Numbered from the stretch's first letter, positions 36,961 through 49,559 are shown. The stretch: DNA of 64,000 nucleotides from Vesta saturnalis (GCA_036346205.1 JARFJB010002036.1:365001-429000), one strand, 5' to 3'. Notes: generated from the letters alone by a model not told the origin. A program made the numbers and translations.

Positions 36961-37725
36961 TGATCTTTTAATTATTTTTATTAATATAAGATGATGATCT
37001 TTTAATTATTTTTATTAATTAATTATCCTAGGGAAATTCTTAATCTGATAGCTTTAAGATGATTATGATCTTTAATTATTTTATTAATTAATTATTTTTA
37101 GCCCCTGGAAAATGATGTAAAAGATAGTTTATTTAATTTTGTATTTTACTATTAACATTTATTAGAACTTGTTTATCAGATATTATTTAAAGAATTGATT
37201 AGATAATAATAATTACGTACACAATGACTGTATTTCCCCATTTTATTTTATTAGCGTATTTTTACCAATGAGATTGTTATTACATTTATTTTAATGCCTA
37301 TCTACAGGTTGTATTTAGGTGGGCTGGTCTAGGGTTAATCTTAGGGTTATTTGGTGGTATTAAGGTCCTTCTGGCTATATTAAGAACAGTGCCCCTGGAG
37401 GTTAGGCAAATGCACGCATACAATGTTGGAAATTGCATAATTAATAAGATATTATTATTAAAATTATCGACCCTATTGCTTTAAAATGGCCACATGCTAT
37501 TGGATGATCTTTTACCTAAAACGTTGTATTTCTAATAAGGAGATTCTTGTGCGACACGTGTAGGGCTTCGCAACTTGTTCTCAGGCCTTCGCCCCTGGCC
37601 CTTTGAGTAAAATTGATTTTAGTGCCATCTAGCGCGTAAAAACTAATGAACATTTTCTATAACAGAAGCTGATAATGCACACCTCTCTCTTGCTCTATCT
37701 TGTTTCTTCCTCCCCCTCTCTCTTT

Positions 37726-37767
<42 letters not shown>

Positions 37768-39168
37768 AACAATTCAATTAATTAAACAATCTCGAACAAA
37801 GCACGCTCGATCACCAGATCAATCTCAACCAATCAACCGAAATTATGTCTTACAGTTTTGCGGAAATCAGATTACAGTTGAAACTGAATACATTCAAGTA
37901 AAATTAAATATGACGTGAAATAATAAATAATTTCTACCCTAATCGAATGATGCTTTATGTATAGGCAGATCCTCTAAACAGCCACCACCTATACATTCGG
38001 AACATCATATCTGATTTATTTGCATGTTCAATTACTTACACACAAACTTGTTTCATTGTAATGTGTTCATTAACTTTTGTAAAAACCCATTAAAAAGTAA
38101 TAATTACTTATATAACATAAAGTTAAATTAAAATAACATGTTTTTAAGAATATCAAGTTGATATAACGGAAATAAAAGGCAAAAGGTTTTAATGGTTTAT
38201 TATTATATAAGTGAATTAACAATAACTACAACTTTAAAATCCACGAATGCGTACTTACTATTTTGTAGAGCTGATCTTATGACGTTATCCTATAAGCATG
38301 ATAATACATTTTTAAAACATATATTAAAAATAATACGCTTACCTTTAGAAGTTTTTCCTTCAACGCTGCCATATGCTAAACTGAAATTTTTTATACAACG
38401 TACCTCACTAAAACACGCTTTGTGAATGGCTGAATATAAAACACTCGATTACATACCGGACATTAACTATTTAGAAAGTAATACAGAAAAATCTGAATTC
38501 GTATTTAATAATTATGTTGTACTTACAAAATTTACATTCAAAAACGAAATATTTTAAAACGTCTAATACCACTAATGTTGCATCATAATAATAAAAACTC
38601 ATTATACAGTCATTACACATTAAATACTTAAAATATGTAACTTTATACTACGTCTATTATTACATAGAGATGGGATTATTCTTAAATTTAATTGATTTCG
38701 ATAGAGCTCTGGAAATACTACAACCGTTCGAAATCTTGCTTCTTCTCTCGATATCAAAAAGCTATACTAGTGATACATTAAGTAAGCATAATAGCGGATA
38801 CAGCTACATTGCTAACGATTATTGATGTTTTTGCATGAGATTTTTGAATGAGACAGCCTCGCAGGTATTTTTTAAAAAAGCTATACAATCTCACGAGATC
38901 AAATGAGATTTTTTGAGATACAATCTCCTCATCATCTGCACCTTGAACGATTATATTGTAACCTATAAAGCAAGCTAATAACCCTAATAGTTTATCAGAC
39001 ATTATTACATGGACACGAGGTTAGCTCTAAATTAAATGGTTTCAACGCTGCTCTGGGAATGCTGTACACACTTAAAACCTTTAAGTCTGCTCGCCGAAGT
39101 TGTACCGTATTCACTTTCTTCAATTTTTATCTGCACTCTGTTTCGAAGCTGTAGTACGTTTTTCTAAT

Positions 39169-39408
39169 GCATGTGTGTGTGTGTGTGTGTGCGCGCATAC
39201 GTGCGTGCGTGTGAGCGTACGTACGGGCGTGCGAACGCGCGTACGTGTGAGCATGCGTACGTGCGAGCGTGCGTACGTTCGTGCGTACGTGCGAGCGTGC
39301 GTGCGTACGTACGAGCGTTCGCACGTGCGTGCGTACGTGCGAGCGTACGTGCGAGCTTGCGTGCGTGCGTGGGTGCGAACGTGTGTGCTTACGTGAGTGC
39401 GTGCGTGT
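39169..39408. repeat. GT and GTACGTGCG repeat at the FB-B centre
   Basis: Alternating purine-pyrimidine repeat, similar to the FB-A centre. Open frames of Cys/Val/Arg runs here are artefacts. Confidence 0.9.
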
Positions 39409-42013
39409 TTTTTCGTTTGATCCTCGTGCTAAAGCAGTGCTAGTCGATTTTATGTAGTTGTAGGCCTTATTGTGTTGACTAAGAGCTATAATTGGAAGCG
39501 TTGCTTGCTATACCCTGGCCGTGGAGTTATGTTTAATTAGCTTTTTTTCTGACAGATGTATTTATTTATGATAAGATCAGGCTTGCATGTAAAGTAATAT
39601 AGAGGTGAAACTAACTAGCTAATGTGTTTTGTTGCTACACGTATCACAGTATTGAAGATTCTGTTTATGTATTAGAAAAACGTATTACAGCTTCGAAACA
39701 GAGTGCAGATAAAAATTGAAGAAAGTGAATACGGTACAACTTCGGCGAGCAGACTGAAAGGTTTTAAGTGTGTACAGCATTCCCAGAGCAGCGTTGAAAC
39801 CATTTAATTTAGAGCTAACCTCGTGTCCATGTAATAATGTCTGATAAACTGTTAGGGTTATTAGCTTGCTTTATAGGTTACAATATAATCGTTCAAGGTG
39901 CAGATGATGAGGAGATTGTATCTCAAAAAATCTCATTTGATCTCGTGAGATGTGTATAGCTTTTCTTAAAAATACCTGTGAGGCTGTCTCATTCAAAAAT
40001 CTCATGCAAAAACATCAATAATCGTTAGCAATGTAGCTGTATCCGCTATTATGCTTATAATGTATCACTAGTATAGCTTTTTGATATCGAGAGAAGAAGC
40101 AAGATTTCGAACGGTTGTAGTATTTCCAGAGCTCTATCGAAATCAATTAAATTTAAGAATAATCCCATCTCTATGTAATAATAGACGTAGTATAAAGTTA
40201 CATATTTTAAGTATTTAATGTGTAATGACTGTATAATGAGTTTTTATTATTATGATGCAACATTAGTGGTATTAGACGTTTTTAAAATATTTGTGTTTTG
40301 AATGTAAATTTTTGTAAGTACAACATAATTATTAAATACAATTCAGGTTTTCTGTATTACTTTCTAAATAGTTAATGTCCGGTATGTAATCGAGTGTTTA
40401 TATTCAGCCATTCACAAAGCGTGTTTTAGTGAGGTACGTTGTATAAAAATTTCAGTTTAGTATATGGCAGCGTTGAAGGAAAAACTTCTAAAGGTAAGCG
40501 TATTATTTTTAATATATGTTTTTACCCGATATTGCTAACAAAATACTGATAAAGATTTTTAAAATGTATTATCATGCTTATAGGATAACGTCATAAGATC
40601 AGCTCTACAAAATAGTAAGTACGCATTCGTGGATTTTAAAGTTGTAGTTATTGTTAATTCACTTATATAATAATAAACCATTAAAACCTTTTGCCTTTTA
40701 TTTCCGTTATATCAACTTGATATTCTTAAAACATGTTATTTTAATTTAACTTTATGTTATATAAGTAATTATTACTTTTTAATGGGATTTACAAATGTTA
40801 ATGAACACATTACAATGAAACAATTTTTGTGTAAGTAATTGAACATGCAAATAAATCAGATATGATGTTCCGAATGTATAGGTGGTGGCTGTTTAGAGGA
40901 TCTGCCTATACATAAAGCATCATTCCATTAGGGTAGAAATTATTTATTATTTCACGTCATATTTAATTAGACTTGAATGTATTCAGTTTCAACTGTAATC
41001 TGATGTCCGCAAAACTGTAAGACATAATTTCGGTTGATTGGTTGAGATTGATCTGGTGATCGAGCGTGCTTTGTTTGAGATTGATTAATTAATTGAATTG
41101 TTTGTGTGTGTGTGTGTGAGAAAGAGAGAGGGGGAGGAAGAAACAAGATAGAGCAAGAGAGAGGTGTGCATTATCAGCTTCTGTTATAGAAAATGTTCAT
41201 TAGTCTTTACGCCGCTAGATGGCACTAAAATCAGTTTTTACTCAAAGGGGCGAAGGGCCGAGAACAAGTTGCGAAGCTCTACACGTGTCGCCCAAGAACC
41301 TCCTTATTAGAAATACGTTTTAGGTAAAAGATCATCCAATAGCATGTGGCCATTTTAAAGCAATAGGGTCGATAATTTTAATAATAATATCTTATTAATT
41401 ATGCAATTTCCAACATTGTATGCGTGTGCATTTCCCTAACCTCCAGGGGCACTGTTCTTAATATAGCCAGAAGGACCTTAATACCACCAAATAACCTAAG
41501 ATTAACCCTAGACCAGCCCACCTAAGCGCCAACCTAAATACAGTTCTAAGCCAAGACCAGCCCCACCCCAGTCCTCACGTTAGCAACCACAAAAAAGTCC
41601 TAGCTGTCAAAAGGTCCTTAATACAGCCATAAGGTTTAACCCCCAAAAGAAATCATGAAAATAAGGGTAATACGGTCCTTCACGTAAACCATTAAAAAAT
41701 AATTAGGGTAGAAAATACGGTCTCACACGTAGGTCTATAAAAATAGGGGTGAAAATACACGTCCTATACGTAAGCGGGTAAAAAATAATTAGGGTTGAAA
41801 AGGGCCTTCGAAAAGAAAGGATACGGTCTCACACGAGGGTATATAAAAATAAGGGTTGAAAATGCGGTCTCACACGTGGATGTGCAAAAATAGAGGTGAA
41901 AATACACGTCCTACACGTAAGCGTGTAAAAATAAGGGTGGAAAATATGGTCTCCGACGTAGGCGGTCTTGTGACGTCAAAATCCAAGATGGCGTCTAGTG
42001 TCTCGGTACTACT

Positions 42014-42019
42014 GTTATA
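42014..42019. repeat. Target-site duplication of FB-B, right copy (GTTATA)
   Basis: Perfect partner of 36573-36578. Confidence 0.9.
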
Positions 42020-42853
42020 CAATGCAGATTTAAACTTTCTTTCTTTTAAAACACAGAATATTTTCTAATCATAAATTTTAAAAAAGCAGATTTGAATTAA
42101 AAGACAACAATAAGGTCTTTTTGACGACGATTGATGACGATTAACATATACATCATTGTGTTTTTAAAATACTTATCTTTTTTGGGATTTTTTAATGGTG
42201 TACTTTAAATTATACAATCTAAACGTTTCGTCAGTAGTAATGTTTGTTAAAAATTGTTAAAGATGTAGTAAACAATTTTGTCAAATTTGAAAAATTAAAA
42301 CATAAACATAAGCCTGCTATTAGTATAACAGTTTGGGAAACATAAATCCAACTATAAAATTTTTTTAGTAAAGAATAACTAGGTCATAAAATTAAATATT
42401 ATTAAACTGCCTCAAAGGTAAGTATTTTATTATGAGTGTTAATGGTGAAAGTTTACATTTTCATATCATTGTATTTTAATTTTAAAACTTAATTGCAACA
42501 TTATGAGAGTCAATCAGCCCAGACATGTAAAATAGGCTTTTTTAATTATGTCCGTATAAATTGTTAATATAATATAAGAATAACAAGTGGCGATATATTT
42601 AAAGATTACTATCGAATACTGTTTTGTAATAAAATGATAAAAGGGTTTTTTTAAAACAAAGGTCTTAGATTTTAAGTTGACATGCATTAATTATGCTAAG
42701 AAAAATTCAAATTATTACACTACCATTTGTAGGTTTTGATCTTTTATTTATTTACAACAAATTTATTTGCCTTGAGAAAGTCATCGGCCTTGAAGCAAGC
42801 CATAGACGAAATCGGTCTTGAAGTTAGCCTATGAATTTCAAAACAACTTAATT
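42020..42853. other. Non-coding region between FB-B and the polymerase promoter
   Basis: AT-rich, with no gene seen. Near 42780-42830 there are two CTTGAAG half-site-like words. Confidence 0.5.
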
Positions 42854-42914
42854 TGACCTTTGACCCTGTACAATTCTATAAAAGCGTGTGCTTGGTTTAG
42901 CTAATTTAGTTCTG
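42854..42914 (+). promoter_or_regulatory. Promoter of the DNA polymerase B gene: DR1 nuclear-receptor site, TATA box
   Basis: TTGACCTTTGACCC at 42854-42867 is, inverted, a perfect direct repeat of AGGTCA-type half-sites with one base between (DR1, bound by HNF4 and RXR/USP partners). TATAAAAG lies at 42878-42885 and a TTAGTT initiator-like word about 28 bp after it. The first ATG is at 42943, which gives a leader of about 35 nt. Confidence 0.6.
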
Positions 42915-42942
42915 TTCCGAAGAGCATTACGTTATCTTAGCT

Positions 42943-45900
42943 ATGCAGTCTTTAAACGTTAACCAAATTCTTGAGTTGTTCAGTGCAGGCGTGTTAACCG
43001 ATGAGTTGTTGAAAAATGCGTACAATATTATTAATTATAAAATTGTGTTTGAGAATAATAATATCGATTCGCTGGAAGAGTACGATCATTTTGTGGAAGA
43101 TGTACGCGGAGCTGGTGGAGTGTAAGTATATGTTCGTATTTTAGTTTTAAGTTTTAATTATTTTTTTAAAGCCCTGCCCAGGTAAACATGGAGGATGTGT
43201 TTGACGATGATGAGATGATGGAAACTACACCTGCGGAGGATTTGATAACGGTATGTCTTTTAATTTTCTATTGTTTCGCTTACTGAATGAGTACATTACA
43301 GCAACAAGGGCAATCGGGCTCAGGTTCCCAGCAACAGGGCGGACCATCCTCCTCCCAAACGGGGTTCAATCATATAAATATAATAGGAGAGTCAAATAGT
43401 AAATTCATAAAAAAAATTCAACACTACGTGTAAATCCCCAAGATTTAGTTTTAATGACGAGACATGCAAGGATAGTCCCTTAACATGGCTACAGGTAAAA
43501 TATACCATTTACTAAACAATCTTATTTATCTAATACATATCTTTTTGTAGAGTGCATTCGAGGAGTTGTATGCATACATCAAGGATGCAGCTCCGTCAGA
43601 CCGTGTAGGGATTACGTTAAGAAATCCGAATTTCCCGGACAAACCAATTGGTCTGTCATTCAAGCATTTTAAAACCATTTAGTTTCATACACTATTGCAG
43701 TTTATAATTCGCGAATAGGTAATTCGATGTATTTTGAGGGTCCTAGGGAACCGGGTAGAGTAGTTTTAAATTTAATACTCGAGGATGAGCACTATAACGT
43801 AACTACCAGTGTCACTTCAGCGTGTACCTGCAGTTATTACTGCGAGCAGTGTAGAAAACGATGTAATGACAAAAGGAAACATATGAAATGTTTGTATCAG
43901 TGTCCTGCGTGTCATCAGAAACCACCTTGTTACGGAGGTTTTTTTATGGGCAGGAATGCCTTAGAAACCATAAGGACAGAGAACTATCCGAAAAATTACG
44001 TAGATGTTTAAAGTGCCTTAAAACCACTTAAGTAAAGAGCAAACATAGGTGCGGATACAGTCTACGTGCATGAACGAAAAGCCTATTGGTCATCTTTGTT
44101 ACATGCCTGTTAACAAGGTGCGACGCAACGGTAGTAATGGTAAGCCATCTATGTTTATCTTTTACGATTTGGAGTACATGCAAGAGAAGGTGTGCGAGGG
44201 AACGAATGACAGATTTCTGCATGAGCCTAATCTATGCGTCGCCGCAAATGTTTGTTCCGTTTGTATTCGTTCCACTGATAATTTTGATGAGCGATGCTCG
44301 ACGTGTAGCGAAAGAGTGGACATTTTCATGAAAAATCCTGTTCAATCATTTCCAGCGTATGTTGCCGAGAGAACGCAAAAATTTAAAGTTACATGCATTG
44401 CGCATAACATGAAGGGGTACGATGGATGTTTTGTGCTTAGATGCACGTTAACTGATAATAACCGGTGGAGACCCAAAGTCGTCACCAATGGCCTAAAATT
44501 AATTTCCATTCAGTGCGACGATATTAGGTTTATTGACTCCCTTAATTTCACCCCGTCACCACTCTCTGCATTTCCGAAAACTTTCGATTTCCCCGAGTCC
44601 AAGGGCTACTTTCTCTTTCTCTTCAACACATCCGCGAATAAGAAATATGACGGTCCATTGCCACCTCTTGAATATTATTGTGCAGATGAGTTGTCTGAGA
44701 AAGAGAGGCAAAAACTTTTAGATTGGTACGCGGCCCAGAGTAATTATGTTTTTAAGATGAGTGAAGAGATTGAGAAATATTGCCTGATGGATGTTATGAT
44801 TCTCGTTAAAGGTTGCATTAGTTTCTGGTCCACCTTCACGACCCAAAATAAAGTCGATCCGTTTGAGGAGGCTACTACAATTGCTAGCGCTTGCAATAAA
44901 GTGTTTCGTAGGCGTTTCCTCAAAGAAAACAGACTCATTCCAAAAGGTGGTTATAGACGTGCCGACAACAAATCAAAGGTCGCAATACAGTGGTTACGCT
45001 GGGTGGAACATTCGCAACAAGTGACCATACAGCACGCAGAGAAAGCTCGTGGGTTTAGAACACCTGAAGGCGTTAAGGCCGACGGTTATTGCGCAGGATC
45101 AAATACCGTTTACGAATTTCAGGGGTGTTATTGGCACAGTTGCGAGGAATGTTTTCCCAACCAGGCTAATATTGATCCTAAGCTTGGTGCAAATACATCC
45201 ATGCTTGTCCGAAACGAAAACACGGCTGCTTGATCCCAATTTCTACGCGAGCGGGGGTAAAACCTAGTGAAAATGCGTGAATGCGAATTTAAAAAAACAA
45301 ATACTTGCAAACGATGAGTTAAGAGCGTTTATACAGAACCTAGGTGACTAAGATGACGAACCTTTAAATCCACGAAACGCGTTTTACAGTGGTCGCACTA
45401 ATTCTAGTAAACTGTAGCATGAATGTGACGGTATTATCGAGAAAATCATGTATTATGACGTATGCTCATTATACCCCTATGTAAATAAATATTGTAAGTA
45501 TCCTGTAGGTCATCCGAGAATTCATGTAGGTTTAAATTGTAAAAACATTTCATTGGACACGGTGGAACGTTTAGTTAAATGTCGAGTACTACCGCCCTCT
45601 AATCTCTACCACCCTGTTTTACCCGTAAAAATGCATGGGAAGTTGATGTTTTTGTTATGTAGAACTTGTGGTTCTGAGTTAAATCAAGGGGAGTGTGGGC
45701 ATAGTGAAACCGAACGCAGTTTAGTTGGGACGTTTATAGCTGACGAGCTGCGTAAGGCTATCACTAAAAACTATAAAGTTTTGGACGTTTTCGAGATTTG
45801 GGACTATGAGGTAACCACTTATAATAAAGCGACGAAACAGAAAGGATTGTTTAGTGGTTACATCGATAATTTCCTGAAACTCAAGCAGGAATGCTCAGGG

Positions 45901-46750
45901 TGGCCTAGCCATTGCACGACAGAAGTCGAGAAGGCTCAGTACATAACAGAATATTATGAGAAGGAGGGAATTCGCCTAGACGCTAATAATATTAAGAAAA
46001 ACCCCGGTTTAAGGTACTTGGCCAAACTGATACTGAATTCTTTTTGGGGTAAGTTTGGTCAACGCGAAAATTTAGCCCAGTGCAGTATTGTATCTGAGCC
46101 AAAGGACTTTTTAAAACTGTTTACGGATCCTCTGGTTCAGGAACAATCCATTATCCCTATTAATGATAATGTAGTAATGGTAAATTGGGATAGACCGAAA
46201 GGTGAAGGTGAATCACAACAAACTATTAATGTGTCCATAGCCGCTTGCAAGACAGCTCATGCACGTTTAGAATTATATAGTTACCTGGAGAAACTAGACC
46301 GCCACGTTCTGTATTATGATAGACAGTGTCATATTTGTCGCAAAACCCGACGACTGGAATCCAACTTGCGGAGATTTCCTTGGTCAGATGACCGACGAGC
46401 TGGAAGCGTACGGTGAAGAAATCTATATAGCTGAGTTTGTTAGTGTAGGACCGAAAAACTACAGTTATTATGTGTTTTCAACCGATGATCAAACAATTAA
46501 ATACGTTTGTAAAGTGAAGGGTGTTACCTTAAACTATAAAAACTCTCGAGTTATGAACTTTGAAGTGATGAAGGATATGGTGACTAGTAATAGTAAAGAC
46601 TCTCTTTTTGTATATAATGATAGAAAAATAGTAAGAGATAAGTGCTACAATGTATTAAGTAAACCTGAATTTAAACAATATAGAATAAGTTATTCTAAGC
46701 GACGGAGAATTGAAAACTTTGATACTCTTCCATTTGGGTATAAGGAGTGA
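42943..46750 (+). pseudogene. Protein-primed type DNA polymerase B, spliced N-terminus, frame-broken
   Basis: A family B DNA polymerase of the Polinton kind, which copies linear DNA from a protein primer. Splice signals suggest N-terminal exons 42943-43121, 43172-43250, 43302-43494 and a long exon from 43551, with introns of 50, 51 and 56 bp. Exonuclease motifs: FYDLEYMQE near 44160, AHNMKGYDG near 44405, and YCLMDVMIL near 44780. Polymerase motif A is YYDVCSLYP near 45452, motif B LILNSFWGKFGQ near 46030, and motif C begins YYD near 46313 but is broken by a frame change inside the catalytic Asp pair. A CxxC-rich region lies near 43840-43920. At least five stops or frameshifts (about 43410, 43678, 44010, 45233-45445, 46320) make it inactive as read; several fall in A runs and could be assembly errors. 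Confidence 0.9.
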
Positions 46751-46829
46751 ATAATAAACCAGATAAACAGAAAGAATTATTTTATTTATAAACCCCTACT
46801 CCTTGAGGACGAGTTCCAGCTTCTGGCCT

Positions 46830-47620
46830 TGATTCGTTTTCGTGTTTTCAAGTTTATGTGTTTCCGTGTTTGCTAGTCTGTATGTTTTCGTGTTTGCGTG
46901 TTTTCGTGCTTGTATGTTTTCGCGTTTGCGTGTTTTAGCGTTAGCGTGTTTTCGTGTTAGCGTGTTTTCGTGTTTGCGTATTTTCCTTTGTGTGTTTGCG
47001 TGTTTTTGCGTTAGCGTGTTTTCGTGTCTGAATGTTTTGCGTTTTCGTGTTAGCGTGATTCCGTTTGTGTGTTTTAGCGTTAGCGCGTTTTCGTGTTAGC
47101 GTGTTTTCGTTTGTGTGTTTTCGTTTTGCATGTTTTTGCGTTACCGTATTTTCGTGTCTCTATGTTTTTGCGTTTTCGTATTTTCGTGATTTCGTGTTAG
47201 CGTGATTTCGTTTGTGTGTTTTCGTTTGTGTTTTAGCGGTAGCGCGTTTTCGTGTTAGCGATTCGTTTGTGCGTTTTCGTGTCTGTATGTTTTTGCGTTT
47301 GCGTCTTTTCGTGTTAGCGTGATTTCGTGTATGTGTTTTCGTCTGTGTGTTTTAGCGTTAGCGCGTTTTCGTGTTAGCGTGTTTTCGTTGTGTGTTTTCG
47401 TTTGTGTGTTTTCGTGTTTTCATGTTTTTGTGTTAGCGTGTTTTCGTGCTTGTATGTTTTCGCGTTTGCTTGTTTTCGTGCTTTCATTTTGTGTGTTTGT
47501 ATGTTTTAACGTTTGCGTGTTTTGGTGTTCTCGCGTTAGCGTGTTTTCGTGTTTGCATGTTTTCGAGTTTGCGTGTTTTCGTGTTAGCGTGTTTTCGTGT
47601 TAGCGCGTTTATACCTATAA
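46830..47620 (+). repeat. GTTTTCGTGTTAGCGT minisatellite after the polymerase gene
   Basis: About 790 bp of degenerate GTTTTCGTGTTTGCGT and GTTTTCGTGTTAGCGT units. Cys/Phe/Val-rich open frames are repeat artefacts. It lies between the polymerase stop and the right terminal repeat. Confidence 0.9.
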
Positions 47621-47639
47621 GATTAGGTTAGAACCCACA

Positions 47640-48102
47640 TACAATTATACCAAGGGGGGGTCACGATAGGGGCCAAGGCCGAAGAGCTAGTTTCTGCACT
47701 TACATATAAGGTTAGGGCCCCATACCATTTCCAACCCGGGGCCGCAACAGGGGGCGAAGGCCCTAGAACAAGTTTTGAAAACTTACATGTTAGTTCCTAT
47801 ACTTGTCATATTAGAACCTCTTTATTATAAAAAACAATTTCAAGTTTCCCGCGCAGGACAAGGTCCCAGTTCATACACCTGTCTTACAAGAACCTCTTTA
47901 TTACTAAAAAACATTTTCAAAATCCCCGCCATAACCAAACAGATTGCAGAGACTTAATCTTCCAGTAAGAGAAAAGAAACTGGCTCCACCGTCAAAATAT
48001 ACGCCTCTCACGTGGGCGAGTACAAAAAGCGGAGGGGAAGGTGTCCCAGGGGGCGGGGCTTGTGACATAAAAAAATGGAGGGGAGGTTGCCCCCGTACTA
48101 CT
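47640..48102 (-). repeat. Right terminal inverted repeat of Polinton-B
   Basis: The inverse of 32156-32830, lacking about 220 bp of it. It contains GCCTCTCACGTGGGCGAGTAC and ends TTGCCCCCGTACTACT. Confidence 0.8.
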
Positions 48103-48108
48103 TACAAC

Positions 48109-48340
48109 TTTTGCATTATCCCTTTCGTTTCTGTTACATACGTCCAGAAAATTTTCGGTGGAAATTGCAAGATTTGGAATATCTTGAACTGGGTTTCCTA
48201 CATTCGAACCTCCTGAGATAACCTCATCGTTTCTGCCCATTATATAGTTTCTAATTCTATACTTAAACTGTAGAGCAGTGGGATGATGATAAAGTCCCCC
48301 GATAAAGCGTATAATCGAGAAGAATCCTTCCAATGGGTCT
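48109..48340 (-). pseudogene. P-element/THAP-type transposase, central part
   Basis: On the minus strand the frame reads DPLEGFFSIIR-like residues (here EGFFSIIRFIGG) followed by YHHPTALQFKYRIRNYI, the conserved block of P transposases near the end of the catalytic domain. It ends at the Polinton-B border with its continuation at 32155-31732. Upstream it is lost in the CTCTCTCGT minisatellite at 48355. Confidence 0.8.
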
Positions 48341-48354
48341 TGATTTAAATTGTT

Positions 48355-49085
48355 TCTCTCGTCTTTCTCTCTTTCTCTCTCTCTCTCTCGTCTCTCTCGC
48401 CTCTCTCGCCTCTCTCGTCTCTCTCGTCCCTATCGTCCTCTCGTCTCTCTCGTCTCTCTCGTCTCTCTCGTCTCTCTCGCCTCTCTCGTCTCTCTCGTCT
48501 CTCTCGTCTCTCTCGTCTCTCTCCTCTCTCTCGTCTCTCGTATCTCTAGTCTCTATCGTCTCTCTAGTCTCGCTTGTCTCTCTCATCTCTGTCGTCTCTC
48601 TCGCTCTCTGCCTCTCTCGTCTCTCTCGTCTCTCGTCTCTCTCGTCTCTCTCTCTCTCGTCTCTCTCGTCTCTCTCGTCTCTCTCTCTCTCGCCTCTCTC
48701 TCTCTCTCGTCTCTCTCGTCTCTCTCTCTCTCTCTCTCGCTCTCTCGCTCTTTCGTCTCTCGCGTCTCTCTCGTCTCTTCCATCTCTCTCGTCTCTCACG
48801 TTTCTCTCGTCTCTCTCGCCTCTCTAGTCTATCTCGTCTCTCTAGTCTCTCCCATCTCTCTCGTCTCTCCCGTCTCTCTCGTCTCTCTCGTCTCTCTCGT
48901 CTCTCTCGTCTCTCTCGTCTCTCGTCTCTCTCGTCTCTCTCGATCTCTCTTTTCGTCTCTCGTTCTCTCGCCTCTCGTCTCTCTCGTCTCTCTCGTCTTT
49001 CTCGTCTCTCTCGTCTCCTTCGTTTCTCTCGTCTCTCTCGTCTCTCTCGTCCCCCTCGTCCCTCTCGTCTCTCACCCTCTTCCCC
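48355..49085. repeat. CGTCTCTCT minisatellite
   Basis: About 730 bp of CGTCTCTCT units of 8-9 bp with some CT runs. All long open frames here (Ser/Leu, or Arg/Glu/Asp on the other strand) come from the repeat. Confidence 0.95.
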
Positions 49086-49559
49086 CCGCGCGAGTGTGAG
49101 CGTGGTAATTAGATTTTTGCTATTCTGATCGAATTTCAAGCTTAGTTATATTAGTTATTGCATTATATAAGTAATTAGGTGGTTGAGCATTTTTAATAAC
49201 GACGAGGTCAGCCACGTGGGTGGCCTTGTTACGTCATCAGGAATTCCCAATGTCAAAAGAAATGATAGGTGGTAGGCATGTATACCCCATACCAGCCAGG
49301 GAGGTACCACTTACCTTGCCATGGGCTCCTTAATATTGGGTCTTCGATTTTTTGAGCTCGATAAGGGCTGCCGGTTACCTTTTCCTTCATCCTTAATCTA
49401 TTCTCATCCTTATCCTTCCTTCTCGCCCTCAATGTCTTCCTATCGGATTAAAAGTCCCAAATTAATAGATAAGATGGCTGTGGTTTCTAGGGTAATAAAT
49501 TCCGGACGTAAAATCCTGCCCCATTCGGATGTCCGAGAGGGCAAGGCCCAAGCGACTAC
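49086..49559. other. Gap between minisatellite and retrotransposon, with a possible terminal-repeat relic
   Basis: No gene. GAGGTCAGCCACGTGGGTGG at 49204-49223 followed by TTACGTCATC resembles 26450-26475 and may be a relic of a Polinton-related end. The later part (from about 49320) is probably the 5' region of the following retrotransposon. Confidence 0.35.

Larger units (their letters stand above)
36579..42013. mobile_element. FB-B: 5.4-kb foldback element with perfect 6-bp target duplication
   Basis: It starts AGTAGTACACGGACACTAG and ends with the inverse AGTGTCTCGGTACTACT. Left arm about 36579-39168, right arm about 39664-42013. The spacer (39169-39663) has a GT/GTACGTGCG repeat followed by about 250 bp that in FB-A is present in both arms, so the left arm has lost its inner part. 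It belongs to the same family as FB-A over almost the whole arm. No coding gene is visible in it. Confidence 0.9.
32156..48102. mobile_element. Polinton-B: 15.9-kb Polinton/Maverick-like element with DNA polymerase B, split by FB-B
   Basis: It starts AGTAGTACGGGGGCACC at 32156 and ends with the inverse at 48102, has terminal repeats of about 0.5-0.7 kb, and interrupts a P-type transposase gene. Flanking hexamers CACTAC (32150-32155) and TACAAC (48103-48108) agree at four of six bases, a decayed duplication. Without FB-B it is about 10.5 kb and the polymerase is its only recognisable gene. No capsid, ATPase, protease or integrase is seen, so it depends on other copies for some functions. Confidence 0.8.

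Noticed and set aside
46842..47631. Cys/Phe/Val-rich frames resembling a membrane or cysteine-rich protein
   Set aside because: They are translations of the GTTTTCGTGTT minisatellite.
48263..49139. Long Ser/Leu-rich plus-strand and Arg/Glu/Asp-rich minus-strand frames, up to 249 codons
   Set aside because: They come from the CGTCTCTCT minisatellite, which is open in most frames. No flanking gene structure exists.
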